This document shows positions 26,128 through 35,071 of a DNA stretch of 64,000 bases, in pieces. Source of the stretch: Brevibacillus dissolubilis. GTDB taxonomy: Bacteria > Bacillota > Bacilli > Brevibacillales > Brevibacillaceae. A model generated the notes under the pieces. It was not told where the DNA came from and did no database searches. It saw only the letters and a program-made list of their open reading frames with translations. The DNA lies in assembly GCF_006170445.1 (NCBI RefSeq), contig NZ_VCNA01000002.1, positions 682,001-746,000 on the forward strand, read 5' to 3'. Each line of letters starts with the position of its first letter. Position 1 is the first letter of the stretch. A program made the position numbers and the translations under genes.

Positions 26128-27877
26128 GTTTAATCAGCCCCTTGACTTCGGTATAAACTTCGTTAGGAAGGAATGGGTTACCATCATATTTGAGTACGGA
26201 TTCGATCTTATCTGCGTGACCAACGTTCAGTTTGAGAAGGTTGGTGATTTGACCGGTCGCATTGTTTTCTACCACAACTACTTTACGTGCTTTTTCAACG
26301 TAAGGCAGGATTTGTTCCACTGGGAATGGGTGGAGCAGACGAACTTGTGCACGGCTTACTTTTACGCCGTCTTGTTCGAGCAAACCTTTCGCCTCTTCGG
26401 TAGTACCACCAAGGGAGTTGATGGTTACGAGCAGTACGTCGGACTCTTCTGCTGGACCGTCAACAAGCACTGGGTTCGGGAAGTTTTTCGCCAGTACGTC
26501 GAGCTTGCGGAGACGTTTGTCCATTTGAGCAATACGGTTGGTTGGGCTCTCAGAAGGACGGCCTGTTTGGTCATGCTCAACACCAGTTACGTGGTGCAGA
26601 CCATATTTTTGACCTGGGATGGTACGTGGAGATACGCCATCTTCGGTAACTTCGTAGCGTTTGAATTGGTCGTTTTGTTCCATCTCAGGCAGTTCTTGAC
26701 CTGCGAGGAGTTTACCACGACGGATTTGGATTTTGCTGTAGTCGAAAGGCTCAACAGTTGCTTTACCGAGGGAGAGAGCCAGGTCAGTTGCGATGATAAC
26801 TGGAACTTGGTATTCTTCCGCGATGTTGAACGCTTCGATGGTGTCGTAGAAGCACTCTTCAACAGTGGTTGGTGCCATTACCACTTTAGGGATTTCACCG
26901 TGGGTACCGTAGATCAGAGCGTTGATATCGGATTGTTCTTGTTTGGTAGGAAGACCAGTGGATGGACCGCCACGTTGGGTGTCAACGATTACAACTGGAG
27001 TTTCAGTCATACCCGCAAGACCGATTGCTTCCATCATGAGCGCAAGACCAGGACCTGCAGATGCAGTCATCGTGCGCACGCCACCGTAGTTACCGCCGAT
27101 CGCCATGGTGATTGCTGCGATCTCGTCTTCGGTTTGGATTACAGTACCGCCGAATTTAGGCAGTTTTTTGATCAGGTATTCCATGATCTCGGAAGCTGGT
27201 GTGATTGGGTAAGCTGGCATGAAGCGGCAGCCTGCTGCTACTGCACCAAGAGCGATTGCATCGTTACCAATCATGAACAGACGTTTGGTACCATCTGCTT
27301 TTTCGAGTTGGAATTCAGGAAGTTGTCCGCCGGTTTGTTCGTTAACGAATGCAAAACCACGGGTAATCGCTTCCATATTTTTCTCAACCACTTTTTCACC
27401 TTTGCGGAGGAACATGTCTTCCACGATGTTGCGGAAGCCTTCCACCGGAATACCGAGGATTGCAGAAGTTGCACCGATAGACACCATGTTTTTCATGAGG
27501 GAGGTGCCGAGTTCTTCCGCGATCTCAGTCAAAGGTACTGCGAGAAGGCGTACAGGTTGCAGACCTTCTGGCAAGGTTGGATTGAATTTCGCATCAGCGA
27601 TGATGACACCGCCATCACGAAGCTCGTGTGCGTTGAGATCGATTGTCTCTTGGTCAAACGCTACCAGAATATCCAGTACGTCAGAGATTGCACGCAGAGG
27701 CTTAGTGCTTACGCGAATTTTGTTGTTGGTATGTCCCCCTTTAATACGGGAGGAGAAGTGGCGGTATCCATACAGGAAATACCCCATTCGGTTCATCGCA
27801 ATAGAAAAGATCTCACCAGTAGACTCGATCCCTTCACCTTGCTGTCCTCCAACTTTCCAAGAAAGTTGACTAATCAT
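26099..27877 (-). CDS. korA: 2-oxoacid:ferredoxin oxidoreductase, fused gamma-alpha subunit
   Basis: Large subunit of 592 residues. The first ~190 residues are the gamma domain (GGQQGEGIESTGEIF and YRHFSSRIKGGHTNN). The remainder is the alpha/pyrimidine-binding domain with YPITPASEIME (about 220-230), the GASGPG-like TASAGPGLALM and a C-terminal transketolase-like domain (VVVENNATGQ). The enzyme would oxidatively decarboxylate 2-oxoglutarate, passing electrons to ferredoxin. The ATG at 27877 has a ribosome site GAAGGGGTGG. It is first in korAB; an upstream gap of 245 bp to the dipeptidase gene carries the promoter, which I could not fix. Confidence 0.92.
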   Translation of the reverse strand: MISQLSWKVGGQQGEGIESTGEIFSIAMNRMGYFLYGYRHFSSRIKGGHTNNKIRVSTKPLRAISDVLDILVAFDQETIDLNAHELRDGGVIIADAKFNPTLPEGLQPVRLLAVPLTEIAEELGTSLMKNMVSIGATSAILGIPVEGFRNIVEDMFLRKGEKVVEKNMEAITRGFAFVNEQTGGQLPEFQLEKADGTKRLFMIGNDAIALGAVAAGCRFMPAYPITPASEIMEYLIKKLPKFGGTVIQTEDEIAAITMAIGGNYGGVRTMTASAGPGLALMMEAIGLAGMTETPVVIVDTQRGGPSTGLPTKQEQSDINALIYGTHGEIPKVVMAPTTVEECFYDTIEAFNIAEEYQVPVIIATDLALSLGKATVEPFDYSKIQIRRGKLLAGQELPEMEQNDQFKRYEVTEDGVSPRTIPGQKYGLHHVTGVEHDQTGRPSESPTNRIAQMDKRLRKLDVLAKNFPNPVLVDGPAEESDVLLVTINSLGGTTEEAKGLLEQDGVKVSRAQVRLLHPFPVEQILPYVEKARKVVVVENNATGQITNLLKLNVGHADKIESVLKYDGNPFLPNEVYTEVKGLIKHGDVQRISQ

Positions 27878-28081
27878 TACAATTCCACCCCTTCAGTGAC
27901 TGTGAGAAAGTGTCTCCACCTGTCATCCATCCACCAATCCACTAACGATTCCGATACGGTTATCGACACAGAACGTGCAATGTGCACGGATGATATGTGA
28001 ACAAAATGTGTACAAGCTGAGACAATTGTAGTCCTAGCCTTTCAAAATTGCAAGTGTTTTTTAACCAAAATTACTAATGGA

Positions 28082-28108
28082 TTGGTTCGATGAATGAACC
28101 AAGTACAT
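28082..28108 (-). terminator. Possible hairpin after the dipeptidase gene
   Basis: TTGGTTC pairs with GAACCAA around a 7-nt loop on either strand. No T run follows closely, so termination is uncertain. Confidence 0.35.
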
Positions 28109-28122
28109 TAATTGCTTTAAGA

Positions 28123-29061
28123 CTATTGTAGCACGGTTCTAAAAACACGCAACCAGTTTTTCGATAAAAATTTATCAACTTCCGCTAATGTGTACCTTTT
28201 GTGCAGTTCATCCACCAAAATCGTGTATTTCTTGGCGCTGGTCAGGTCTTGGAAGGTTGTCTCAATCCCATCAAAGTCCGAGCCAAATGCCACATGGTCA
28301 ACACCGCCCAGCGAACATACATAGTCCAGATGACGCAGCACATCGTCTACCGTGACATCGCGGCGCTCCCTTGTATAGAAGAAATCCACGAAAGACAGAC
28401 CGATCACACCACCGCTCTGGATCAGCGCCTTGATCTGCTCATCCCGCAGGTTACGGGGATGGTCATGCAGAGCACGGACATTGGAGTGGGAGGCGATTAC
28501 AGGTGTTTTGGACAGCTCCAGTGTATCCCAGAAGCCTGGCTCGGCTACATGGGAGACATCAATCATCATGCCCAGCTGGTTCATCTCCTTGATCACCTTG
28601 CGCCCAAACAAAGATAAGCCGCTTGGGTTCGGCTCTTCACACCCGTCGGCCACTTCATTGCGAAAGTTCCATGTAAGCCCCATCCCACGTACGCCAAGGC
28701 GGTACAACGTCCGTAAGTTGGTCAAAGATTCTTCTAGAGGGTGCGCTCCTTCTACAAACAGAATAGCCCCTTTCTTTCCCTTTAATACGCATTCATCCAA
28801 ATCATTTCGCGTATAGATCGGCATAAGATCAGGGCTTATCACCTTGTCATGGAAAATATCAATCATCTCAAGTGCGGCTTGAAACTTCTGACCGTACCGA
28901 ATCCGTGTCGGTACATAGGAGGCAAATACCTGTATCCCGATTTTTGCCTGTTCCATCTCCGGAAAGCTTACCTGCAGCCGCTCATCCTCCTGATAAAACG
29001 ACAACTCCTTATGCTCCCACAGCTTAGAGAGGGCATCACAATGCGCATCAAAAATGTTCAT
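28123..29061 (-). CDS. Membrane dipeptidase (peptidase family M19)
   Basis: Zinc dipeptidase of 312 residues, related to renal dipeptidase. Metal ligands are visible in FDAHCDAL (H-x-D, about 4-11), the catalytic-region glutamate in FVEGAHPL, DVSHVAEPGFWD and SHSNVRALHDHPRN (His ligands), and GSDFDG near the C-terminus. There is no signal peptide, so it is probably cytoplasmic. The ATG at 29061 has TAGGAGG-like sequence upstream (TGGAGGTACATAG). It lies between korA and spoVS, as in several Bacillales. Confidence 0.88.
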   Translation of the reverse strand: MNIFDAHCDALSKLWEHKELSFYQEDERLQVSFPEMEQAKIGIQVFASYVPTRIRYGQKFQAALEMIDIFHDKVISPDLMPIYTRNDLDECVLKGKKGAILFVEGAHPLEESLTNLRTLYRLGVRGMGLTWNFRNEVADGCEEPNPSGLSLFGRKVIKEMNQLGMMIDVSHVAEPGFWDTLELSKTPVIASHSNVRALHDHPRNLRDEQIKALIQSGGVIGLSFVDFFYTRERRDVTVDDVLRHLDYVCSLGGVDHVAFGSDFDGIETTFQDLTSAKKYTILVDELHKRYTLAEVDKFLSKNWLRVFRTVLQ

Positions 29062-29131
29062 CTATGTACCTCCATCCTACTCTATTGACCTCATAGGTCC
29101 CCTATTGAATCGTATCCGTAAAAATGGACAT

Positions 29132-29167
29132 GAAAAAACCTGTTTATTCTTCGTGGAACAAACAGGT
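29132..29167 (-). terminator. Terminator after spoVS
   Basis: ACCTGTTT (29167-29160) pairs with AAACAGGT (29145-29138) on the minus strand and is followed by six T. Confidence 0.8.
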
Positions 29168-29190
29168 AGGAATTCCGTGGTTTACATCTA

Positions 29191-29451
29191 TCATCTGGGT
29201 TCTACAATCAACTTGATCGCTGTGCGCTCTTCTCCGTCAATTACGATATCGGTAAAGGCAGGAATGCAGATGAGATCAACACCACTCGGCGCTACAAACC
29301 CTCGTGCGATCGCTACTGCCTTCACTGCTTGGTTAAGCGCCCCCGCACCAATTGCTTGAATTTCAGCTGCTCCTCGTTCACGAAGGACTCCAGCCAGGGC
29401 ACCAGCGACAGAGTTGGGGTTAGACTTTGCTGAAACTTTTAATACTTCCAT
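29191..29451 (-). CDS. spoVS: Stage V sporulation protein S
   Basis: Small Alba-like nucleic-acid-binding protein, 86 residues, among the most conserved sporulation proteins; MEVLKVSAKSNPNSVAGALAG and the AIGAGALNQAVKAVAIARGF segment (about 36-56) match the family almost residue for residue. It acts in stage V spore coat and septation control in B. subtilis. The ATG at 29451 has GGGAGGTAC upstream. A sigma-H-type promoter is readable upstream, consistent with the known sigma-H control of spoVS. It sits downstream of ymdB as in B. subtilis. Confidence 0.97.
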   Translation of the reverse strand: MEVLKVSAKSNPNSVAGALAGVLRERGAAEIQAIGAGALNQAVKAVAIARGFVAPSGVDLICIPAFTDIVIDGEERTAIKLIVEPR

Positions 29452-29501
29452 CCTTTTGTACCTCCCGTCTGATAGATAGAATATCTGCTATCTCTAGAAT
29501 G

Positions 29502-29530
29502 ATATTCGCATAACCCCGAAAAATTCCTGC
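29502..29530 (-). promoter_or_regulatory. Sigma-H-like promoter of spoVS
   Basis: On the minus strand GCAGGAATT (29530-29522) matches the RNAGGAWWW -35 exactly, and TGCGAATAT (29510-29502) is close to the RNNGAAT -10, with an 11-bp spacer. spoVS is known to be sigma-H dependent in B. subtilis. Confidence 0.6.
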
Positions 29531-29570
29531 ATTTTACGTTTAAAATTCAAAAAATTCCGATCTGTTTCCA

Positions 29571-30365
29571 TTATTCCATAAAAGGAGAGTGTGCGTCAAT
29601 TCTAATACGTTGAATCTTGACAGTTTTGCCAGAAGTTTTATCAAAAGTAAACAAGACGGCATTCAGTTGGGTCGGGCCTTCTGCCACTTCGAACCGGACT
29701 GGAAGTTGTGTCAGGAATTTCTTGATCACAGCGCCTCTCTCCATCCCCAGGATCCCGTCGCTTGGACCGCACATCCCGGCATCTGTGAGATAACCTGTGC
29801 CACCCGGCAAAATACGCTCATCCCCGGTCTGAACGTGGGTATGTGTCCCAACCATACCGCTGATGCGACCATCGAGATACCATCCCATCGCCTGCTTCTC
29901 GGAGGTGGCCTCAGCATGGAAATCTACAAAAATGAACTTCGTGCGCTTCCGTGCTTCCTCCACCAGCTCGTCCGCTACCGTGAACGGACAATCCAACGGC
30001 GGTAAGAAGGTACGACCCTGCAGGTTGATCACAGCTAATTCGCCTTCCGATGTCTTCACGTATGTAATGCCGTTGCCCGGTGTCCCCACAGGAAAGTTGG
30101 CCGGACGGATCAAACGGGTCTCACGGTCAATAAAATCGAAGATATCTCTATTATCCCACGTATGATTTCCCATCGTAAGGGCTTGAACTCCTGCTTCAAA
30201 TAGTTCTTTGGTAATTTTTTCAGTAATCCCACGACCATTCGCAGAGTTCTCTCCGTTCGCTACGATCCAGGTCGGCTGGTATTTGCTTTTGAGACGTTTC
30301 AAGTATTCTTTTACCATGTCACGTCCCTGCGAACCTACGATATCTCCTAAAAACAACAAACGCAT
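29571..30365 (-). CDS. ymdB: Phosphodiesterase YmdB
   Basis: Two-metal phosphodiesterase of 264 residues, acting on 2',3'-cyclic nucleotides in B. subtilis, where it controls the biofilm/motility switch and sporulation-related expression. The metal-binding residues are seen in MRLLFLGDIVGSQGRD, ANGENSANGRG (about 35-45), GNHTWDN (about 67-73), DFHAEAT and GTHTHVQT. Start and length match the family. It is downstream of rny, from which it is separated by the rny terminator, and upstream of spoVS. Confidence 0.95.
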   Translation of the reverse strand: MRLLFLGDIVGSQGRDMVKEYLKRLKSKYQPTWIVANGENSANGRGITEKITKELFEAGVQALTMGNHTWDNRDIFDFIDRETRLIRPANFPVGTPGNGITYVKTSEGELAVINLQGRTFLPPLDCPFTVADELVEEARKRTKFIFVDFHAEATSEKQAMGWYLDGRISGMVGTHTHVQTGDERILPGGTGYLTDAGMCGPSDGILGMERGAVIKKFLTQLPVRFEVAEGPTQLNAVLFTFDKTSGKTVKIQRIRIDAHSPFME

Positions 30366-30451
30366 CTATTGGTCACCTCAATGTTTGATATCAAGTCTTT
30401 CTTACGTAAGCATAGCATAGTTATAAGTATGTCTCCAAAAATGGAGGAAAA

Positions 30452-30483
30452 AAAATAAAGTGGCAGGTTCGCCACTTTATTTT
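30452..30483 (-). terminator. Terminator of rny
   Basis: AAAATAAAGTGGC pairs exactly with GCCACTTTATTTT around a 6-nt loop, and the minus strand continues as a T run. The rny stop codon is inside the stem. Confidence 0.9.
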
Positions 30484-32015
30484 GCATACTCAACGGCACG
30501 AGTCTCGCGGATAACAGTCACGCGGATATGACCCGGATAGTCGAGTTCATTTTCGATCCGTTTGGTAATTTCACGAGCCAATCGTACGGCTTCCACATCG
30601 TCAATCTTCTCTGGCTGTACCATGACGCGTACTTCACGACCTGCTTGAATCGCGTAGGACTTCTCGACTCCTTCAAAGGACTCAGAGATTTCCTCCAGCT
30701 TTTCAAGACGCTTGATGTATGTCTCAAGCGTTTCGCGGCGTGCGCCTGGACGAGCAGCAGACAATGCATCAGCTGCACCTACGAGCATCGCGATCACAGA
30801 AGTTGGTTCAGTATCCCCGTGGTGGGATGCAATACTGTTGATCACTACTGGGTGCTCACCGTATTTTTTCGCTAATTCTACGCCGATTTCGACGTGGGAA
30901 CCTTCGACTTCGTGGTCGATCGCTTTCCCGATATCGTGGAGAAGACCTGCGCGTTTTGCGAGTTTGACGTCTTCTTTCATCTCGGCTGCCATGAGGCCTG
31001 CGAGATGCGCCACTTCCATCGAGTGCTTCAATACGTTTTGACCATAGCTTGTACGGTAACGCAGACGACCCAAAATCTTGATCAGGTCTGGATGCAAACC
31101 ATGTACATCTGTCTCAAACGTAGCTTGTTCCCCGTATTCACGAATACGCTCATCCACTTCACGACGTGCTTTCTCCACCATCTCTTCAATACGAGCTGGA
31201 TGGATACGACCATCTGCAACAAGCTTATCAAGCGCTGTCTTCGCGATTTCACGGCGAATCGGGTCAAAACCTGAGAGAATAACTGCTTCTGGCGTATCGT
31301 CAATGATCAAGTCAATACCTGTCAGCGTTTCAAGAGCACGAATGTTACGTCCTTCACGACCAATGATGCGACCTTTCATCTCATCGTTTGGCAGTGTGAC
31401 TACAGATACAGTCGTCTCAGCAACGTGGTCAGCTGCACAGCGTTGGATCGCTGTCGTGATGATCTCACGCGCTTTCTTATCGGCATCTTCTTTCGCTTGG
31501 GTCTCAATTTCTTTAATCATGATTGCCATATCGTGACGAACTTCATTCTCTACGTTAGAGAGGATGATATTCTTCGCTTCTTCCTCAGTCATACCAGAAA
31601 TTCGTTCAAGCTCAGCCACTTGCTGTTTATATAATTGCTCAACTTTGGCCTCTACATCAGCGATAGCGCGTTCCCGGTCATTCAGATCGTTATCTCTGCG
31701 TTCCAATTGTTCCATTTTGCGGTCGAGAGATTCTTCTTTTTGAAGGACACGTCGTTCCTGACGTTGAATCTCGTTACGTCGTTCCTTCAATTCGTGCTCA
31801 GCATCAGAGCGAAGCTTGTACACCTCGTCTTTCGCCTCAAGCACTTTCTCCTTTTTCACAGCTTCCGCATCACGCTTTGCTTCTTCTACGATCTGCTTCG
31901 CTGCTTCCTCCGCGCTGGAAATCTTGGCTTCCGCAATTGATTTACGTAAGAAGTAACCTACACCAAAACCAATACCAAGTGCCACAATGAGCAAGAGAAT
32001 CGTCAATAGATCCAT
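30477..32015 (-). CDS. rny: Ribonuclease Y
   Basis: Membrane-anchored endoribonuclease that initiates mRNA decay, 512 residues. The N-terminal membrane segment ([20 protein letters not shown]) is followed by a long charged coiled coil to about residue 200, a KH domain ([17 protein letters not shown], about 213-230) and an HD domain with the metal pair in [10 protein letters not shown] (about 360-370). Length is normal. The ATG at 32015 follows GGGGAGGTG at long spacing. A 270-nt leader with promoter and hairpins lies upstream, so expression may be attenuated. Confidence 0.97.
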   Translation of the reverse strand: MDLLTILLLIVALGIGFGVGYFLRKSIAEAKISSAEEAAKQIVEEAKRDAEAVKKEKVLEAKDEVYKLRSDAEHELKERRNEIQRQERRVLQKEESLDRKMEQLERRDNDLNDRERAIADVEAKVEQLYKQQVAELERISGMTEEEAKNIILSNVENEVRHDMAIMIKEIETQAKEDADKKAREIITTAIQRCAADHVAETTVSVVTLPNDEMKGRIIGREGRNIRALETLTGIDLIIDDTPEAVILSGFDPIRREIAKTALDKLVADGRIHPARIEEMVEKARREVDERIREYGEQATFETDVHGLHPDLIKILGRLRYRTSYGQNVLKHSMEVAHLAGLMAAEMKEDVKLAKRAGLLHDIGKAIDHEVEGSHVEIGVELAKKYGEHPVVINSIASHHGDTEPTSVIAMLVGAADALSAARPGARRETLETYIKRLEKLEEISESFEGVEKSYAIQAGREVRVMVQPEKIDDVEAVRLAREITKRIENELDYPGHIRVTVIRETRAVEYAK

Positions 32016-32164
32016 AACCTTTTCTTACACCTCCCCTTTTTGAGACATCTCCCCGCTTTCCAAGCATTTGTTTTCCCTGTTAGTGTACTCTCTGAATTCT
32101 AGATGTGGTATGTCTAGGCTGCATTCAGCAGGTAAACAAGGTCTTCCATGTCGTAGGGAAGCCT

Positions 32165-32221
32165 AAAAAACAAGACCGATGCTACTCGGTCAGGCTGAAT
32201 CCGTGTAAATGCTGAACACGG
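32165..32221 (-). ncRNA. Candidate attenuator or small RNA in the rny leader
   Basis: On the minus strand CCGTGT-N9-ACACGG (32221-32201) is followed by GACCGA-N6-TCGGTC (32191-32174) and then TTGTTTTTT. This is an intrinsic terminator about 110 nt after the predicted transcription start and about 150 nt before rny. It either attenuates rny or ends a short RNA. Confidence 0.5.
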
Positions 32222-32281
32222 TCGTCCAGTTGTTGATTACGAATTAGCGAAAATATATGAAACACCACGTAATACAAACCT

Positions 32282-32311
32282 ATTTTATTATTTGTTTGCA
32301 AGGGTTGTCAA
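32282..32311 (-). promoter_or_regulatory. Sigma-A promoter of rny
   Basis: TTGACA (32311-32306) and TAAAAT (32287-32282) are 18 bp apart on the minus strand. The left end of foldback element D begins 16 bp upstream of the -35. Confidence 0.7.
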
Positions 32312-32326
32312 GAAGATAGGGTTGGG

Positions 32327-32605
32327 TTTTAGTTGGGATGAACTGTAGGTGGGTGGTGGGATGAGAGGCTGCGGTCCGAGTGTTCGCCTTGTTTGACAAT
32401 CTTTCGAAGATGATTAGACTGCCCGCTCCGAAAGGAACATGGGGGAACGGGGCAAAACATCTGGGTAATACAGGGAAGTGAGACTATTGCCCCTAAAAGC
32501 ATTCCCCCATGCTCCTTTCTCCGCTGGGTAGATTGTCAAAAGAGGCTGTCACTCGGACCGCACCCTCTCATCCCCGCCAGCTACTGTGGTTCATCCCAGC
32601 TAAAA
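32327..32605 (+). repeat. Foldback element D (279 bp, long form)
   Basis: The outer 40-odd bp pair (TTTTAGTTGGGATGAAC at 32327-32343 with the complement at 32589-32605, then GGGATGAGAGG and GCGGTCCGAGTG with their complements near 32555-32577). Inner arms AAGGAACATGGGGGAA and TTCCCCCATGCTCCTT also pair. The core has TGGGTAATACAGGGAAG, and the 3' side has GCTGGG (32523-32528) and TCAAAAGAGGCT (32536-32547). Confidence 0.88.
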
Positions 32606-32860
32606 GATTGAAAGGGATAAAAAAAGATCGAAAAAACTTTAGAAGGACAAAATCGAGAAGAGTTTAATATGAGTGAAATACTATTTGAGCCGAACTGGTA
32701 CAGGATTGTTTATTAATAGAATATATCATTTCCAAACAAAGGAAGCGTTTCCATCCGTGCTCCTTATAGTTCTCGGTTCATTTGAACTCATTTTATATTT
32801 TTTTAAAACCTTCCTCGAATTAGCTAACATCATTCTCTCTCCCTAGAACAACTGTTGGCA

Positions 32861-33077
32861 GAGAAGCAGGGTTCCGATGCGAACCTTTTTGAAAACCCTC
32901 CCAGCTGCGAAAAAAACGATGGCGCCCCATCTTCCTCGATTCCGCTCAGGGTCAACCCCATCGCTTGAATCCGCTTCCCCGAACATTTTGGCCCGGACAA
33001 GCCATTGTTTCTTTCGCAGCGGACAGTCACTCACCCTGCGGGTTTTCAATCAGGTTCGCATCGGAACCCTGCTTCTC
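32861..33077 (-). repeat. Foldback element E (217 bp)
   Basis: Outer arms 32861-32886 and 33052-33077 are perfect 26-bp complements (ending GGTTCCGATGCGAACCT on the left). TTGAAAACCC follows on both sides. Inner arms pair GCTGCGAAA-type sequence. On the minus strand it has GTTCGGGGAAGCGGATTCAA, the TGAGCGGAATCGAGGAAG core, GCTGGG (32905-32900) and TCAAAAAGGTTCG. Confidence 0.9.
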
Positions 33078-33091
33078 TCTCACCCACACAG

Positions 33092-33727
33092 TTATTCCCC
33101 CCTTCGTAACTCACTACGTAGCTTTTGGATAATCGACAGGTTAAACCCCTTCCGCTGAAGCATCGCCAGCAGCTTCTGTTCCTCTTTTGCATCAAGCGGC
33201 AAGGTTTTTCTTCTCAGTTTCCCCTCCAGCAGCTGGCGGGCTGCATTCAGCTCTTCCTCGTATTCGATGTTGCCGATCGCTTGATCAATATGCTTTTTGC
33301 TGATGCCCTTTTGCATGAGCTCCTGCTTCAAGGCAAAAGACCCGCGTGGTCGTAGCCTCAGACGCTCCTCTACCCACTTTTGTGCGAAGGTGGCATCATT
33401 GATATAGCCTTGCTCCTCACAGCGCTCACGGATGCTTCTGGCAAGCTCAGGCGTGTATCCTTTTTCGATCAGGTGCTTCTCGGTTTGAAAGGCAGTACGT
33501 GGGCGGTAGCTGAGGTAGTTGATTGCCTGCATGTAGGCTTTGTTCTGTTCTTCCGCGAGAATGATCTCAGCAAACAGGTTGGGATCGAGCTCTGTTCCTT
33601 TGTACAGTTGATATTTGATGAAGATGTCTTCATGGACATCAAAAGCAAGCTCATCCTCTATATAAATCAGGTAGCGGTTTTTATGTTTCGGGTCTTTGTG
33701 TACGGAAGTGATCGTTCCGGTCTGCAC
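33092..33727 (-). CDS. recX: Recombination regulator RecX
   Basis: Modulator of RecA filaments, 211 residues of helical three-helix repeats. The family sequence LSYRPRTAFQTEKHLIEKGY (about 72-91) and YINDATFAQKWVEERLRLRPRGSFALKQEL (two parts, about 112-140) is clear. The GTG at 33727 has GGGAGGGAA upstream. RecX lies downstream of recA, separated by a terminator-like hairpin. Its stop is 14 bp from foldback element E, which may act as its transcription end. Confidence 0.92.
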   Translation of the reverse strand: MQTGTITSVHKDPKHKNRYLIYIEDELAFDVHEDIFIKYQLYKGTELDPNLFAEIILAEEQNKAYMQAINYLSYRPRTAFQTEKHLIEKGYTPELARSIRERCEEQGYINDATFAQKWVEERLRLRPRGSFALKQELMQKGISKKHIDQAIGNIEYEEELNAARQLLEGKLRRKTLPLDAKEEQKLLAMLQRKGFNLSIIQKLRSELRRGE

Positions 33728-33780
33728 TGAGGATTCCCTCCCGTATGTATTGGTTGTCTATGAAAGAATAGATAAAAGCA

Positions 33781-33812
33781 AGCAGAAAGCCTGTCGATGG
33801 GCGACAGGCTGT
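33781..33812 (-). terminator. Hairpin after recA
   Basis: AGCCTGTCG pairs with CGACAGGCT around a 5-nt loop. The downstream tract is T-rich but interrupted, so read-through into recX is likely. Confidence 0.6.
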
Positions 33813-33852
33813 TTCCGCTTATATAGGGGTAAGCACTACTTATAGATGAATC

Positions 33853-34911
33853 TTATTCGAGCTCGAATTCTGGCTCCAGATCTTCCTCTGGATCGACCAC
33901 AGCTTCGGTAGCAGGTACAGCACTTGGGTTGAGGCTGTAGTATTCACGGATTTTGTCTTCGACTTGCTGACGGATGTGTGGGTTTTCTTTCAGGAAGAGC
34001 TTCGCATTCTCACGGCCTTGGCCAAGGCGCTCATCGTTGAACGCATACCAAGCACCGGATTTGGATACCACATCGAGTTCTGCACCGATGTCGAGGATGC
34101 TTGCTTCTTTGGAGATCCCCTCACCGTACATGATATCGACTTCTGCTACTTTGAACGGTGGAGCTACTTTGTTCTTCACCACTTTGATTTTGGTCTTGCT
34201 GCCCACTACGTCATTGCCGGCTTTGATAGACTCGGCTTTACGGACATCGAGACGTACAGACGCGTAGAACTTGAGGGCGCGACCACCTGGAGTGGTTTCT
34301 GGGTTACCGAACATGACACCCACTTTTTCACGCAATTGGTTGATGAAGATCGCGATGGTTTTGGACTTATTGATAGCACCGGAAAGCTTACGGAGAGCTT
34401 GGGACATGAGGCGGGCTTGGAGACCCACGTGGGAGTCACCCATCTCACCCTCGATCTCGGCTTTCGGTACGAGAGCAGCAACGGAGTCAACTACGATGAT
34501 GTCGACCGCACCGGAACGAACGAGCGCTTCTGCGATTTCGAGCGCTTGCTCCCCTGTGTCTGGCTGGGAAAGAAGAAGTTCTTCAATATTAACGCCAAGC
34601 TTGGCAGCATAGACTGGGTCAAGTGCGTGCTCAGCGTCGATGAATGCGGCTTGTCCGCCTTGTTTTTGTACTTCTGCGATTGCATGGAGCGCTACTGTGG
34701 TTTTACCGGAGGATTCTGGACCATATACCTCAATGATACGGCCGCGTGGGAAACCGCCAACTCCAAGTGCAATATCCAGAGCGAGAGCACCGGTGGAAAC
34801 TGTGGATACCTGCATGGCTGCCATATCCCCAAGCTTCATAATGGAGCCTTTACCAAATTGTTTTTCGATTTGACGTAATGCACTCTCAAGTGCAGCGCGA
34901 CGATCGGTCAA
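33853..34911 (-). CDS. recA: Recombinase RecA
   Basis: Homologous-recombination and SOS co-protease, 352 residues. Walker A is GPESSGKTT (about 64-72), the L1/L2 DNA loops and the MAW-like [12 protein letters not shown] segment are normal, and the C-terminal tail is acidic ([14 protein letters not shown]). I chose the TTG at 34911, giving [20 protein letters not shown], which aligns with the B. subtilis N-terminus, and GGGAG lies 8 nt upstream; a GTG three codons earlier would leave no spacing to the ribosome site. A LexA-like box and promoter lie upstream. Confidence 0.97.
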   Translation of the reverse strand: MTDRRAALESALRQIEKQFGKGSIMKLGDMAAMQVSTVSTGALALDIALGVGGFPRGRIIEVYGPESSGKTTVALHAIAEVQKQGGQAAFIDAEHALDPVYAAKLGVNIEELLLSQPDTGEQALEIAEALVRSGAVDIIVVDSVAALVPKAEIEGEMGDSHVGLQARLMSQALRKLSGAINKSKTIAIFINQLREKVGVMFGNPETTPGGRALKFYASVRLDVRKAESIKAGNDVVGSKTKIKVVKNKVAPPFKVAEVDIMYGEGISKEASILDIGAELDVVSKSGAWYAFNDERLGQGRENAKLFLKENPHIRQQVEDKIREYYSLNPSAVPATEAVVDPEEDLEPEFELE

Positions 34912-34958
34912 AACCGACACTCCCTTTCACATAACGATTCATTGTGTTTTCTATATTC

Positions 34959-34988
34959 ACTATACAAGAAGATAAAGACGATTGCCAA
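34959..34988 (-). promoter_or_regulatory. Sigma-A promoter of recA
   Basis: TTGGCA (34988-34983) and TATAGT (34964-34959) are 18 bp apart on the minus strand, about 48 bp before the start codon. Confidence 0.65.
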
Positions 34989-34998
34989 CCTTTTTTTA

Positions 34999-35012
34999 CG
35001 AACAAACATTCG
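34999..35012. promoter_or_regulatory. LexA (SOS/DinR) box of recA
   Basis: CGAATGTTTGTTCG on the minus strand matches the Gram-positive CGAAC-N4-GTTCG box with one substitution. It lies just upstream of the recA -35. Confidence 0.75.
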
Positions 35013-35020
35013 CTTAGGAC

Positions 35021-35059
35021 AAAAAGACCATCCAAACCCTTATGGGGCGTGGATGGTCT
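35021..35059 (-). terminator. Terminator of the DEAD-box helicase gene
   Basis: AGACCATCCA pairs with TGGATGGTCT on the minus strand and is followed by five T. Confidence 0.85.
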
Positions 35060-35071
35060 GTGTTTTGCCAA

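Larger units (their letters stand above)
32016..33091. other. 1076-bp gene-free gap between recX and rny
   Basis: No credible coding sequence. From right to left on the minus strand it holds foldback element E (32861-33077), an AT-rich stretch (32606-32860) in which I see nothing, foldback element D (32327-32605), the rny promoter and the 270-nt rny leader with two hairpins. Confidence 0.85.

Noticed and set aside
26102-28000. 632-codon open frame on the plus strand antisense to korA
   Set aside because: It is the mirror of the strongly codon-biased korA gene, lacks a ribosome site and its product is rich in Cys, Phe and His with no family resemblance.
32740-32753. cre-like CcpA site (AGGAAGCGTTTCCA)
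   Set aside because: Three departures from the consensus and no gene or promoter beside it.
32830-33049. Short minus-strand frames starting MTVRCE inside foldback E, and a similar one in F
   Set aside because: They arise from the conserved ACTGTCCGCT.CGA motif and arm sequence; the frame is not kept between copies, so the conservation is at DNA or RNA level.
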